A program made the position numbers and the translations under genes. This document shows positions 48,485 to 57,140 of a DNA stretch of 64,000 nt, one piece after another. Origin of the DNA: Nocardiaceae bacterium (GTDB taxonomy: Bacteria > Actinomycetota > Actinomycetes > Mycobacteriales > Mycobacteriaceae); assembly GCA_021372355.1 (NCBI GenBank), contig JAJFUQ010000214.1, positions 1 to 64,000 of the forward strand. The letters run 5' to 3'. How positions within the stretch are numbered: the first letter of the stretch is position 1; each line of letters begins with the position of its first letter. The notes under the pieces were generated by a model. The model was not told where the DNA came from. It saw only the letters and a list, made by a program, of their open reading frames with translations, and ran no database searches.

Positions 48485-51262
48485 TTGGCAGCTCCGGCGA
48501 ATCACGATCCGGAAACCACCCGCGGCGGTCGCGTTCATGTCATCCGCGACGGCGTTGCTTCGTACTTGCCCGATATCGATCCCGAGGAAACCGAAGAGTG
48601 GCTGGAATCCTTTGACCAGCTGTTGGATCGGTCGGGCTCGGTCCGCGCGCGGTACCTGATCCTGCGGATGCTCGAACGCGCACGCGAGAAGCGAGTCGCG
48701 ATCCCCGCACTGACGTCGACTGACTACGTCAACACGATCCCCACCGAGAACGAACCCTGGTTCCCCGGCGACGAAGAGATCGAACGCCGCTACCGCGCGT
48801 ACATTCGCTGGAACGCCGCGATCATGGTGCATCGCGCCCAGCGCCCGGGCGTCGGCGTCGGCGGCCACATCTCGACGTACGCATCGTCCGCAGCCCTCTA
48901 CGAGGTCGGCTTCAACCACTTCTTCCGCGGCAAGAACCACCCCGGCGGCGGCGACCACATCTTCATCCAGGGCCACGCCTCCCCCGGCATCTACGCGCGC
49001 GCCTTCCTCGAAGGCCGGCTCACCACCAACCAACTCGACGGGTTCCGCCAGGAGCACTCGCACGCCGGCCTCGGCGGTGGTCTGCCCTCCTACCCGCACC
49101 CGCGGCTGATGCCCGATTTCTGGGAGTTCCCCACCGTCTCCATGGGCCTCGGACCCATGAACGCGATCTACCAGGCTCGGTTCAACCACTACCTCAACGA
49201 CCGCGGCATCAAGGACACCACCGACCAGCACGTGTGGGCGTTCCTGGGCGACGGCGAAATGGACGAGCCCGAATCGCGTGGTCTCATCCAGGTCGCCGCG
49301 AACGAAGGCCTGGACAACCTCACGTTCGTCATCAACTGCAACCTGCAGCGCCTCGACGGGCCCGTCCGCGGCAACGGCAAGATCATTCAGGAACTCGAGT
49401 CGTTCTTCCGTGGCGCGGGCTGGAACGTCATCAAGGTCGTCTGGGGCCGCGAATGGGATGCCCTGCTGCACGCCGACAAAGACGCTGCGCTGGTCAATCT
49501 CATGAACACCACGCCGGACGGGGACTACCAGACCTACAAGGCCAATGACGGCGCGTTCGTCCGCGAGCACTTCTTCGGGCGCGACCCGCGCACAAAGGAA
49601 CTGGTCAAGAACCTCTCCGACACCGACATCTGGAACCTCAAGCGCGGCGGCCACGACTACCGCAAGGTCTATGCCGCGTACCACGCTGCGATGGCCCACA
49701 AGGGCCAGCCCACGGTCATCCTCGCCAAGACGATCAAGGGCTACACGCTCGGTCAGCACTTCGAAGGCCGGAACGCGACTCACCAGATGAAGAAGCTGAC
49801 GCTCGACGATCTCAAGGACTTCCGCGACGTCACCCGCGTCCCGATCAGCGACGCCCAGCTCGAGGAGAACCCGAAGCTCCCGCCGTACTTCCACCCCGGC
49901 TCGGACGCCCCCGAGATCCAGTACATGCTCGAACGCCGGCAGAACCTCGGCGGCTTCCTGCCCAGCCGCCGGAACCACTGCAAGGTGCTGAAGCTGCCCG
50001 GCGACGACGTCTACAAGCCGCTGCTCAAGGGTTCAGGCAAGCAGGTCATCGCGACCACGATGGCGTTCGTCCGCACCATGAAGGAACTGCTCCGCGACCC
50101 GGATATCGGCAAGCGCATCGTGCCGATCATCCCCGACGAAGCCCGCACGTTCGGCATGGACTCGTGGTTCCCGTCGCTGAAGATCTACAACCGACTCGGC
50201 CAGCTCTACACGTCGGTCGACGCCGATCTCTTCCTCGCCTACAAGGAGTCCGAAGTCGGACAGATCCTGCACGAAGGCATCAACGAAGCCGGCTCCACCA
50301 GCTCGTTCACCGCTGTCGGAACGTCGTACTCGACCCACGACGAACCGATGATCCCGCTGTACATCTTCTACTCGATGTTCGGTTTCCAGCGGACCGGCGA
50401 CGGCTTCTGGGCGGCCGCGGACCAGATGGCGCGCGGCTTCGTGCTCGGCGCCACTGCCGGACGCACGACGCTCACCGGGGAAGGCCTTCAGCACGCCGAC
50501 GGACATTCTCAGATGCTCGCGGCGCTGAACCCCGCGTGCCTCGCGTACGACCCGGCGTGGGCCTTCGAGATCGCGCACATCGTCAAAGACGGGCTTCGCC
50601 GGATGTACGGCGAAAACTCGGAGAACGTCTTCTACTACATCACCCTCTACAACGAGCCGTACCAACAGCCCGCCGAGCCCGAAGACCTCGACGTCGAAGG
50701 CCTCGTGAAGGGTATCTACCGCTTCAAGGCGGCACCCGACGGCGACGGACCGACGGCTCAGATCCTCGTCTCTGGAGTCACCGTCCCGGACGGGCTCAGA
50801 GCGCAGCAGCTGCTCGCGGAAGACTGGGGCGTGCGCGCCGACGTCTGGTCGGTGACTTCGTGGAGCGAGCTGGCCCGCGACGGCATGGCGTGTGACAAGG
50901 AGGCACTGCACCACCCCGGCGACACCCCACCGATCCCGTACATCGAGAAGGTGTTCCAGAACGTCGGTGGCCCGTTCATCGCCGCGTCGGACTGGGTGCG
51001 GGCCGTCCCCAACCAGATCCGCGAATGGATCCCGGGCGAATACATCGCTCTCGGGACCGACGGCTTCGGCTTCTCCGACACCCGATCGGCCGCGCGCCGC
51101 GTCTTCAATGTCGACGCCCAGTCGATCGCCGTGGCAGTGCTCATGGGACTTGTCCGCGAAGGCGAGCTCGAACCATCGGTCGCGGAGAGCGCGGCCCACA
51201 AGTACGCCATCGACGACGTCAACGCCGCACCGATTTCCACGGCCGATCCGGGCTCGGCTTAG
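48485..51262 (+). CDS. aceE: Pyruvate dehydrogenase E1 component (homodimeric AceE)
   Basis: 925 residues from the TTG at 48485, which is seven bases after GAGGAG. ATGs at 48458 and 48479 are possible. Thiamine diphosphate-binding segment [12 protein letters not shown] with the later [20 protein letters not shown] is the GDG...NCN motif. [14 protein letters not shown] and [20 protein letters not shown] are typical of AceE. It decarboxylates pyruvate and feeds acetyl-CoA synthesis. A family mark is that actinobacterial AceE works with E2 shared with 2-oxoglutarate dehydrogenase. Adjacent to FAS-II genes, its product supplies fatty-acid synthesis. Confidence 0.97.
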   Translation: MAAPANHDPETTRGGRVHVIRDGVASYLPDIDPEETEEWLESFDQLLDRSGSVRARYLILRMLERAREKRVAIPALTSTDYVNTIPTENEPWFPGDEEIERRYRAYIRWNAAIMVHRAQRPGVGVGGHISTYASSAALYEVGFNHFFRGKNHPGGGDHIFIQGHASPGIYARAFLEGRLTTNQLDGFRQEHSHAGLGGGLPSYPHPRLMPDFWEFPTVSMGLGPMNAIYQARFNHYLNDRGIKDTTDQHVWAFLGDGEMDEPESRGLIQVAANEGLDNLTFVINCNLQRLDGPVRGNGKIIQELESFFRGAGWNVIKVVWGREWDALLHADKDAALVNLMNTTPDGDYQTYKANDGAFVREHFFGRDPRTKELVKNLSDTDIWNLKRGGHDYRKVYAAYHAAMAHKGQPTVILAKTIKGYTLGQHFEGRNATHQMKKLTLDDLKDFRDVTRVPISDAQLEENPKLPPYFHPGSDAPEIQYMLERRQNLGGFLPSRRNHCKVLKLPGDDVYKPLLKGSGKQVIATTMAFVRTMKELLRDPDIGKRIVPIIPDEARTFGMDSWFPSLKIYNRLGQLYTSVDADLFLAYKESEVGQILHEGINEAGSTSSFTAVGTSYSTHDEPMIPLYIFYSMFGFQRTGDGFWAAADQMARGFVLGATAGRTTLTGEGLQHADGHSQMLAALNPACLAYDPAWAFEIAHIVKDGLRRMYGENSENVFYYITLYNEPYQQPAEPEDLDVEGLVKGIYRFKAAPDGDGPTAQILVSGVTVPDGLRAQQLLAEDWGVRADVWSVTSWSELARDGMACDKEALHHPGDTPPIPYIEKVFQNVGGPFIAASDWVRAVPNQIREWIPGEYIALGTDGFGFSDTRSAARRVFNVDAQSIAVAVLMGLVREGELEPSVAESAAHKYAIDDVNAAPISTADPGSA

Positions 51263-51271
51263 GTCTCGCAA

Positions 51272-51313
51272 AAAGCGGCTTGTACGAAACACGTGTTTCG
51301 TACAAGCCGCTTT
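51272..51313. terminator. Terminator, perfect 42-base palindrome
   Basis: Two perfect 21-base arms (AAAGCGGCTTGTACGAAACAC and its complement split at 51292/51293) with no spacer, starting ten bases after the aceE stop. A/T ends make it usable in both directions between convergent aceE and the lipoprotein gene. Confidence 0.85.
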
Positions 51314-51357
51314 GAAAGAGAACGGTCACCCCGGAGTGACGCACGCTCCGCAGCACG

Positions 51358-51807
51358 CTACTCACGCTCGGCGCAGGCGTCCTCGGCGTCCTTCAGCGTG
51401 TCGAAGTACTTGTCGATGATCTTGTCGCCACCTTCTTCGAAGGTGCGGAAAGCACGTGCCATGTCCGCGGCCGCGGTGACGTATTGCTCCATGACCGGAC
51501 GCAGGTCGTCCGGCACCTTCGGGGTCAGCGCCTTCTTGACGCTGTCGCTGGCGTTCTGAATCGCATCAGCCAACTCGGGCGACGGCGCCTTACGGTCGAG
51601 GGCCGCCGAGATTCCAGCATGTCCGGTGGTCACGGCGTCACATACCGCCGTCGCCGCCTTGTCCGCGGCCTCGGCCTGGACGGCCTTGACGTCCGCGGCA
51701 TTCTCCCGCGGTGAGCCCGTCACGGCGTTCGAGCAACCGCCGAGCACACCGATCGAGGCAACCAGGGTGATCATGGAAAGCGCGGCTCTTGTGCGTCGAC
51801 CGATCAC
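51358..51807 (-). CDS. Putative lipoprotein, helical
   Basis: 149 residues from the GTG at 51807, which has AGAGGG six bases upstream. The ATG at 51822 has no ribosome-binding site. Signal peptide with lipobox LGGC. The mature part contains the segment ENAADVKAVQAEAADKAATA and AVCDAVTTGHAGISAAL, then a C-terminal DAEDACAERE cysteine. It is clearly paralogous to the next gene (51906): both read VxGxxxENxADVxAV and AVCDAVxTG. Function unknown. Confidence 0.75.
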   Translation of the reverse strand: MIGRRTRAALSMITLVASIGVLGGCSNAVTGSPRENAADVKAVQAEAADKAATAVCDAVTTGHAGISAALDRKAPSPELADAIQNASDSVKKALTPKVPDDLRPVMEQYVTAAADMARAFRTFEEGGDKIIDKYFDTLKDAEDACAERE

Positions 51808-51905
51808 GAGAAGCCCTCTCATTCAGGACGAATGGCCGAAATGCGACGGAATCCATCGTGGCACGCAAGGCCGAGGTTCGACGGTGAATGCGAATCGCCG
51901 GACGG

Positions 51906-52361
51906 TTACACGCCGTGGGTGCTGCAAGCGGTTCGTATCTGTCGCAACGCGGCGAAGTAGTCGTCGACGAGAGCCTTGCTGTCCCCATTGCCGGTGCGAA
52001 TGTAGGTCGCCATCTTCTCGGTCGCATCGATGAACGCGGTCGCCGGCGTCTTCACCGATGGCGGCACGTCCTTGTTCAGGGTCGCCTGGACATCCCGGAC
52101 CATGTCGTCCAAGACCTGCAACCCCTCGGCTCCCGTCGAGTCCTTCTTGGCGACGACATCGGAGAAGTTCTTGTTTCCGGTTTCGACCGCATCACACACC
52201 GCATCGGCCGCCGCCATCCGAACCGAGGTCACCACCGCGGCGACATCTGCCTTGTTCTCGACTGCGGTTCCCTGAACAGTGGTGGAGCACGCAACCAGGA
52301 GGGTGATCGCACCGATCAGTGTGGCCAGAGAAACCGCTGGACCTACGTTCCGAGCACGCAT
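51906..52361 (-). CDS. Putative lipoprotein, helical
   Basis: 151 residues, ATG after GAGGGGG. Lipobox LVAC follows a typical signal helix. The mature domain has ENKADVAAVVTSVRMAAADA and AVCDAVETGNKNFSDVV, then a second cysteine near the C-terminus (RTACSTHGV). A tandem paralogue of the protein at 51358, probably from gene duplication. Two cysteines at matching places suggest a disulfide. Function unknown. It is divergent from the MabR-type regulator gene. Confidence 0.75.
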   Translation of the reverse strand: MRARNVGPAVSLATLIGAITLLVACSTTVQGTAVENKADVAAVVTSVRMAAADAVCDAVETGNKNFSDVVAKKDSTGAEGLQVLDDMVRDVQATLNKDVPPSVKTPATAFIDATEKMATYIRTGNGDSKALVDDYFAALRQIRTACSTHGV

Positions 52362-52543
52362 GATTTGGCCCCCTCACGTGCGGAAACGATCGGGAATTGA
52401 TGCCATATGAAGCGTAACCCTGGAGTCCATGCTCGCGCACCACGTCGGTCGATCCCCAGGGACGTTCGTCCCCATTGGGCAAACGAGCGGCATACCGGTT
52501 CGGGAACAGGGCACACGCCCGTTGCAGTGGCATAGTTGCTGAC

Positions 52544-53905
52544 ATGTCCTCCGGATCCAGCGACGCTCCCCGGGCGCAGCGCACAACCGCGCAGCCGACC
52601 GACTCTCCGCGGGACCGGGCCGCGACACGCCGCCGCCGCCCGGAGCACGAGGTCCACCTCGGTACGGAAACCCTCGTTCCGCAGCGCAAGCACAAGGAAG
52701 ACCTGCCCGACGCCCTGCTGCGCCGGGTGAAGCAGTACTCGGGTCGCCTGTCGATCGAAGCCGTCAAGCTCATGGACAACCGGCTCGACTTCTTCGCCGA
52801 ACTCGACGCGTCGCAGCGTGCATCTGTTCAGATGCTGACCCAGACCGCGCTCATCAACTTCCTCGATTGGCTCGAGGACCCCGACATGGACATCACGTTC
52901 AGTTTCGATGCGTTCAATGCCCCACAAGAGATCGCACGCCAACTGACGCTGCGGCAGACCGTCGACATGGTCCGCGTCGCCATGGACTTCTTCGAGCAGT
53001 GGCTGCCGGCTCTCGCGTGGGACGATCGACAGCTGACCGTCCTCACTCAAGCGGTGCTCCGCTATGGCCGCGAACTCGGTTTCGCCGCCGCCGGTGTGTA
53101 TGCGAGCGCCGCCGAGTCCCGAAGTGCGTGGGACACCCGACTCGAGGCACTCGTCGTCGACGCCGTCGTGCGGGGCGACACCGGACCCGACATGTTGTCG
53201 CGCGCGGCAACCCTCAACTGGGACGCCGGCGCTCCCGCGACCGTCGTGGTCGGCTCGCCGCCGTCCGATCAAGGAGTCCCGGCGGTCGCGCGCATCCACA
53301 CGATCGCCGAACAGCGCGGCCGCTCCGCGCTCGCCGTCATTCAGGGCTCACGCGTCGTCGCGGTTCTCAGCGGCCAACTCGATGGCGTCTTCGTCAACGA
53401 ACTTCTCGGCGCGTTCTCGAACGGCCCGGTCGTCATCGGGCCGACGATGCCCTCTCTCACCGCCGCGCACACGAGTGCCAGCGAAGCGCTCGCCGGCATC
53501 GGCGCCGTCGCCGGGTGGCGCACCGCGCCGCGTCCGGTCCATGCCTCGGATCTGCTGCCGGAACGCGCGCTCCTCGGAGACACGGGCGCGATCGCCGCGC
53601 TCAGCAATCAGATCGTCGAACCGCTCGAGCGTGCTGGCGGAACTCTCGCCGACACCCTCGATGCTTACCTCGACTGTGGCGGTGCCGTCGAGAACTGTGC
53701 ACGGCAGTTGTACATTCACCCAAATACGGTCCGATACCGCCTCAAGCGGATCGCTGAAATCACCCGTCTCGATCCTCTCAATCCGCGCGATGCGTACGTT
53801 CTGCGGACCGCTACGACTGTTGGTCGACTGCTACGAATTGATAACGAAGCGCATCAAATGCCCACGCCTACCTCTGATAACCCATATCGCGAGGTAGGCG
53901 CCTAA
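52544..53905 (+). CDS. mabR: PucR/CdaR-type transcriptional regulator (MabR-like)
   Basis: 453 residues from the ATG at 52544. The long N-terminal and middle parts are sensory. The C-terminal helix-turn-helix CARQLYIHPNTVRYRLKRIA is of the PucR type. It has the position and layout of M. tuberculosis Rv2242 (MabR), which controls the FAS-II operon that follows. A TTTTGT-N9-ACAAAA inverted repeat just upstream of fabD is the likely operator. The long-chain acyl-CoA effector is assumed from MabR. Confidence 0.86.
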   Translation: MSSGSSDAPRAQRTTAQPTDSPRDRAATRRRRPEHEVHLGTETLVPQRKHKEDLPDALLRRVKQYSGRLSIEAVKLMDNRLDFFAELDASQRASVQMLTQTALINFLDWLEDPDMDITFSFDAFNAPQEIARQLTLRQTVDMVRVAMDFFEQWLPALAWDDRQLTVLTQAVLRYGRELGFAAAGVYASAAESRSAWDTRLEALVVDAVVRGDTGPDMLSRAATLNWDAGAPATVVVGSPPSDQGVPAVARIHTIAEQRGRSALAVIQGSRVVAVLSGQLDGVFVNELLGAFSNGPVVIGPTMPSLTAAHTSASEALAGIGAVAGWRTAPRPVHASDLLPERALLGDTGAIAALSNQIVEPLERAGGTLADTLDAYLDCGGAVENCARQLYIHPNTVRYRLKRIAEITRLDPLNPRDAYVLRTATTVGRLLRIDNEAHQMPTPTSDNPYREVGA

Positions 53906-53945
53906 GAAGGCCCTCTCCGGCCCACCGTGCACGAGTTGAGACCTC

Positions 53946-53966
53946 TTTTGTAGGGTTCCTACAAAA
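53946..53966. promoter_or_regulatory. Inverted repeat before fabD, probable MabR operator
   Basis: TTTTGTAGG-GTT-CCTACAAAA, perfect nine-base arms, 51 bases before the fabD start. It fits the TTTTGT-N9-ACAAAA form remembered for mycobacterial MabR sites. Confidence 0.65.
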
Positions 53967-54016
53967 CACGGTTGTAAGCTTCATGGTGGCGAACATCATT
54001 GAAACCGGAGTTGCGG

Positions 54017-54949
54017 GTGTTTTCTTTTAGCGTGATCGCATTGCTTGCTCCCGGACAGGGTTCTCAAACGCCAGGAATGCTCGCCCCTTGGCTCGAGTTG
54101 GAAGGCGCGCGCGAACGGCTGGAAAGCTGGTCGGACGCGTCGCGACTCGACCTCGTTCGCCTCGGTACCGAGGCGGATGCGGACGAGATCGCCGACACGG
54201 CGGTGACGCAGCCCCTCGTGGTGGCTGCGGCCCTTCTGGCGTTCGAAGAAATGCGCTCGCGCGGTCTCGCACCGAGTACGGGAGTCGTCGCCGGACACTC
54301 GGTCGGCGAGCTGGCCGCAGCGGCCGTCGCCGGCGTGCTCACGAGCGACCAGGCGGTCACCCTCGCTGCCATCCGTGGCGCGGAGATGGCGAAAGCGTGC
54401 GCCCTCACACCCACCGGCATGTCGGCATTGCTGGGTGGCGACGAGGCCGAGGTGCTCGCACGCCTCGACGAACTCGGACTCATCCCCGCCAACCGCAACG
54501 CCGTCGGTCAGATCGTCGCTGCCGGCCCCCTGGATGCCCTGGCGGCCCTTGCGGCGGAACCACCGGCAAAGGCACGCGTTCGGGCCCTCAAGGTCGCAGG
54601 CGCCTTCCACACGGCCTTCATGCAGCCCGCTCAGGATGCGGTCACCGCCGCTGCCGCGAAGATCACTCCTGCTGAGCCGGAACTGACGCTGCTGTCGAAC
54701 TTCGACGGTCAGCCGGTCACCTCGGGCGCTGATACGCTCGCGAAGATCGCCGCTCAGGTCACGCGCCCCGTGCGCTGGGACCTGTGCAGCCAGGCAATGC
54801 GCGATGCGTCGGTCACCGTCGTTGCCGAACTTCCCCCCGCGGGCACCCTCGCCGGCATCGCCAAGCGCGAACTACCGGGCACGACGATCCTCGCCCTCAA
54901 GACTCCCGACAATCTGACCGCTCTGGCCGAACTGGCCGGATCAGTCTGA
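54017..54949 (+). CDS. fabD: Malonyl CoA-acyl carrier protein transacylase (FabD)
   Basis: 310 residues from the GTG at 54017, six bases after GGAG. N-terminal LLAPGQGSQTPGML and the nucleophile motif GHSVGELAAAAVAGVL with the catalytic Ser are diagnostic. The expected His is in the VAGAFHTAFM segment. It transfers malonyl from CoA to ACP for FAS-II elongation of mycolic-acid precursors. First gene of fabD-acpM-kasA. A TTG at 53999 is in frame but lacks a ribosome-binding site. Confidence 0.94.
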   Translation: MFSFSVIALLAPGQGSQTPGMLAPWLELEGARERLESWSDASRLDLVRLGTEADADEIADTAVTQPLVVAAALLAFEEMRSRGLAPSTGVVAGHSVGELAAAAVAGVLTSDQAVTLAAIRGAEMAKACALTPTGMSALLGGDEAEVLARLDELGLIPANRNAVGQIVAAGPLDALAALAAEPPAKARVRALKVAGAFHTAFMQPAQDAVTAAAAKITPAEPELTLLSNFDGQPVTSGADTLAKIAAQVTRPVRWDLCSQAMRDASVTVVAELPPAGTLAGIAKRELPGTTILALKTPDNLTALAELAGSV

Positions 54950-55037
54950 TTTCACCGCCGGCGCTCAGGGAGAACTCGCGCCGGCAGCTGTCGCTGTTCC
55001 GAAGTTGTTGTACGACAAAGAAGAAGGGAGCCACATC

Positions 55038-55340
55038 GTGGCCACTCAGGAAGAAATCATCGCCGGTCTTGCGGAGATCATCGAGGAAGTGACCGGCATC
55101 GAGCCGTCTGAGGTCACTGTCGAGAAGTCCTTCGTTGACGACCTCGACATCGACTCGCTGTCGATGGTCGAGATCGCCGTCCAGACTGAGGACAAGTACG
55201 GCGTCAAGATTCCGGACGAGGACCTTGCTTCGCTGCGCACGGTCGGTGACGCCGTCAACTACATCCTCAAGCTCGAGTCCGAGGACACCGAGGTCGCCGC
55301 AGCGGTTCGTGCAAAGTTCGAAGCCGGCCAGGAAGGCTAG
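55038..55340 (+). CDS. acpM: Acyl carrier protein (AcpM)
   Basis: 100 residues from the GTG at 55038 after GAAGGGAG. The phosphopantetheine-attachment motif is DIDSLSM with the modified Ser. The C-terminal extension (about 20 residues past a normal [19 protein letters not shown]) is typical of mycolic-acid-type AcpM. It carries growing meromycolate chains between FAS-II enzymes. It sits between fabD and kasA. Confidence 0.96.
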   Translation: MATQEEIIAGLAEIIEEVTGIEPSEVTVEKSFVDDLDIDSLSMVEIAVQTEDKYGVKIPDEDLASLRTVGDAVNYILKLESEDTEVAAAVRAKFEAGQEG

Positions 55341-55347
55341 TCGAGAA

Positions 55348-56598
55348 ATGAGCATTCCTTCCACTCGGAGTGGAAACTTCCCCAACGTCGTCGTGACCAG
55401 CTTGGCGGCGTCGACAGCAATCGCGGGTGACGTCGACGCCACGTGGAAGGGCCTGCTCAACGGCGAGAGCGGCATCGAGACGCTCGAAGACGAGTTCATC
55501 ACCAAGTACGACCTGCCGGTCCGCATCGGTGGGCACCTCAAGGTGCACCCCGAGACCTTGCTGACTCGGCTCGAGAACCGCCGGATGTCCTTCGTCGAGC
55601 AGCTCGCGTGCGTTCTCGGACGCGAGGTGTGGCGAAACGCCGGCAGTCCCGAGGTCGATCACGATCGTCTTGCCGTCTCACTCGGCACCGGCATCGGTGG
55701 CGCCGAGCGACTCATCGAAGCCGTGGACACCATTCACACCGCGGGCTACCGCAAGGTTTCACCGCTCGCGGTGCAGATGGTGATGCCAAACGGTCCAGCG
55801 GGCGTGCTGGCGCTGGAGTTGGGTGCCCGAGCCGGCGCGAGCACTGCGGTCTCCGCATGCTCCTCGGGCAATGAGGCGATCGCCAACGCGTGGCGGATGA
55901 TCGCCATGGGCGACGCCGACATGGTCATCACTGGAGGAGTCGACTCGTTCATCCACGAGTTGGCGATCTCGACGTTCTCGGTGATGCGGGCGCTGAGCAC
56001 GCGTAACGACGAACCGAAGCGCGCTTCTCGCCCGTTCGACCGGGACCGCGACGGCTTCGTCTTCGGCGAAGCGGGAGCGCTCATGACGGTCGAGACCGAA
56101 GAGCACGCGTTGGCACGCGGCGCCACGATCCACGCTCGGCTCCTCGGAGCCGGCATCACGTCCGACGCGTACCACCTGGTCGCGCCGGACCCGGATGGCA
56201 CCGGTGCGGCGCGGGCGATGACTCGGGCGGTGCAAGCCGCGGGTCTCCAGCCGCGGGACATCGACCACGTCAATGCTCACGCCACATCCACGGGCCTTGG
56301 TGACTTGGCGGAGTCCAAGGCGATCAACAAGGCCCTCGGAAACCACGTTTCGGTGTACGCACCGAAATCGGCACTGGGTCACTCGATCGGCGCCGTTGGT
56401 GCACTCGAGTCGGTTCTCACGGTGCTCAGCGTTCGCGATGGAATCGTGCCGCCGACGCTCAACCTGGAGAACCAGGACCCCGAGATCGACCTCGACGTCG
56501 TTCACGGCACTGCCCGCGAACAAAAGATCGAGTACGCGCTCAACAACTCGTTCGGTTTCGGTGGCCACAATGTGGCTGTCGCCTTCGGACGGTACTGA
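55348..56598 (+). CDS. kasA: Beta-ketoacyl-ACP synthase KasA
   Basis: 416 residues from the ATG at 55348, GAAGG at the ACP end. KAS I/II catalytic residues are present: Cys in [10 protein letters not shown], His in [11 protein letters not shown], Lys in PKSALGHS and the second His that follows it. It elongates acyl-AcpM with malonyl-AcpM. In mycobacteria kasB and accD6 follow. Here the operon ends in a terminator 14 bases after the stop, so elongation probably relies on one KAS. Confidence 0.96.
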   Translation: MSIPSTRSGNFPNVVVTSLAASTAIAGDVDATWKGLLNGESGIETLEDEFITKYDLPVRIGGHLKVHPETLLTRLENRRMSFVEQLACVLGREVWRNAGSPEVDHDRLAVSLGTGIGGAERLIEAVDTIHTAGYRKVSPLAVQMVMPNGPAGVLALELGARAGASTAVSACSSGNEAIANAWRMIAMGDADMVITGGVDSFIHELAISTFSVMRALSTRNDEPKRASRPFDRDRDGFVFGEAGALMTVETEEHALARGATIHARLLGAGITSDAYHLVAPDPDGTGAARAMTRAVQAAGLQPRDIDHVNAHATSTGLGDLAESKAINKALGNHVSVYAPKSALGHSIGAVGALESVLTVLSVRDGIVPPTLNLENQDPEIDLDVVHGTAREQKIEYALNNSFGFGGHNVAVAFGRY

Positions 56599-56611
56599 CG
56601 GGCAACGCATT

Positions 56612-56652
56612 CGCTTACTCGGTCGTTCCCAACGGGAGCGACCGAGTAAGCG
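56612..56652 (+). terminator. Strong terminator after kasA
   Basis: A 14-base perfect outer stem (CGCTTACTCGGTCG and its complement), extended by an inner paired stretch to about 19 base pairs with a three-base loop. Confidence 0.85.
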
Positions 56653-57140
56653 GTTAGCGCGCTAAGCGCAATGCAACTAGTACGCCTGTGCTGGTCAGCA
56701 CGGTGCGCAGTGTCTTCAGCACAGGCCGCCGCCGGCCTCGGCGAGCATCAAGCGGCGCTTCAACATCTGGAACCGTTTTCCCTGCCGCCCCACTCGTGTC
56801 ACAACGTCGAAGATCGATCATGCCTCGCGGTTTAGAAATTCACAGGGGCCAACACCCACGTATCGGCGAGTACGAACCGACCGCGTGCACGGTTTGACCG
56901 TCGTGCCTCCGTCCGCAGCCAAGTAAGAATCTGGCAAGCATCATCTTGTCCGCGTGTCGGCACGCACGAGAAGTAGAGGATGTGCCGCCAATCACTTGAG
57001 CTCTTTTCTGTTCCGTTTACTCCGACTGATCCGGACTGAAACGGGCTACGATTCCTCGGCAGTACCAACCGCCACCATTGCCGGCGGATTTCACATCACA
57101 GCGTAACTGCAATCGCCACGACGATCGGGGGTCTCCACAC
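56653..57140. other. Gene-less stretch between kasA and the surface locus
   Basis: About 490 bases with no convincing gene on either strand. It holds a 12-base palindrome (TTAGCGCGCTAA, 56654-56665) just behind the terminator. Composition drops in GC here, and the following genes keep that lower level. No tRNA, repeat array or insertion-sequence end was seen. Confidence 0.5.

Noticed and set aside
48389-49978. 529-codon open frame on the minus strand opposite aceE
   Set aside because: It lies antisense to a certain aceE. Its translation is low-complexity Val/Glu/Asp/Arg, typical of GC-rich shadows.
50033-51292. 419-codon minus-strand open frame opposite the aceE 3' half
   Set aside because: Shadow of aceE. 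It also runs through the terminator palindrome.
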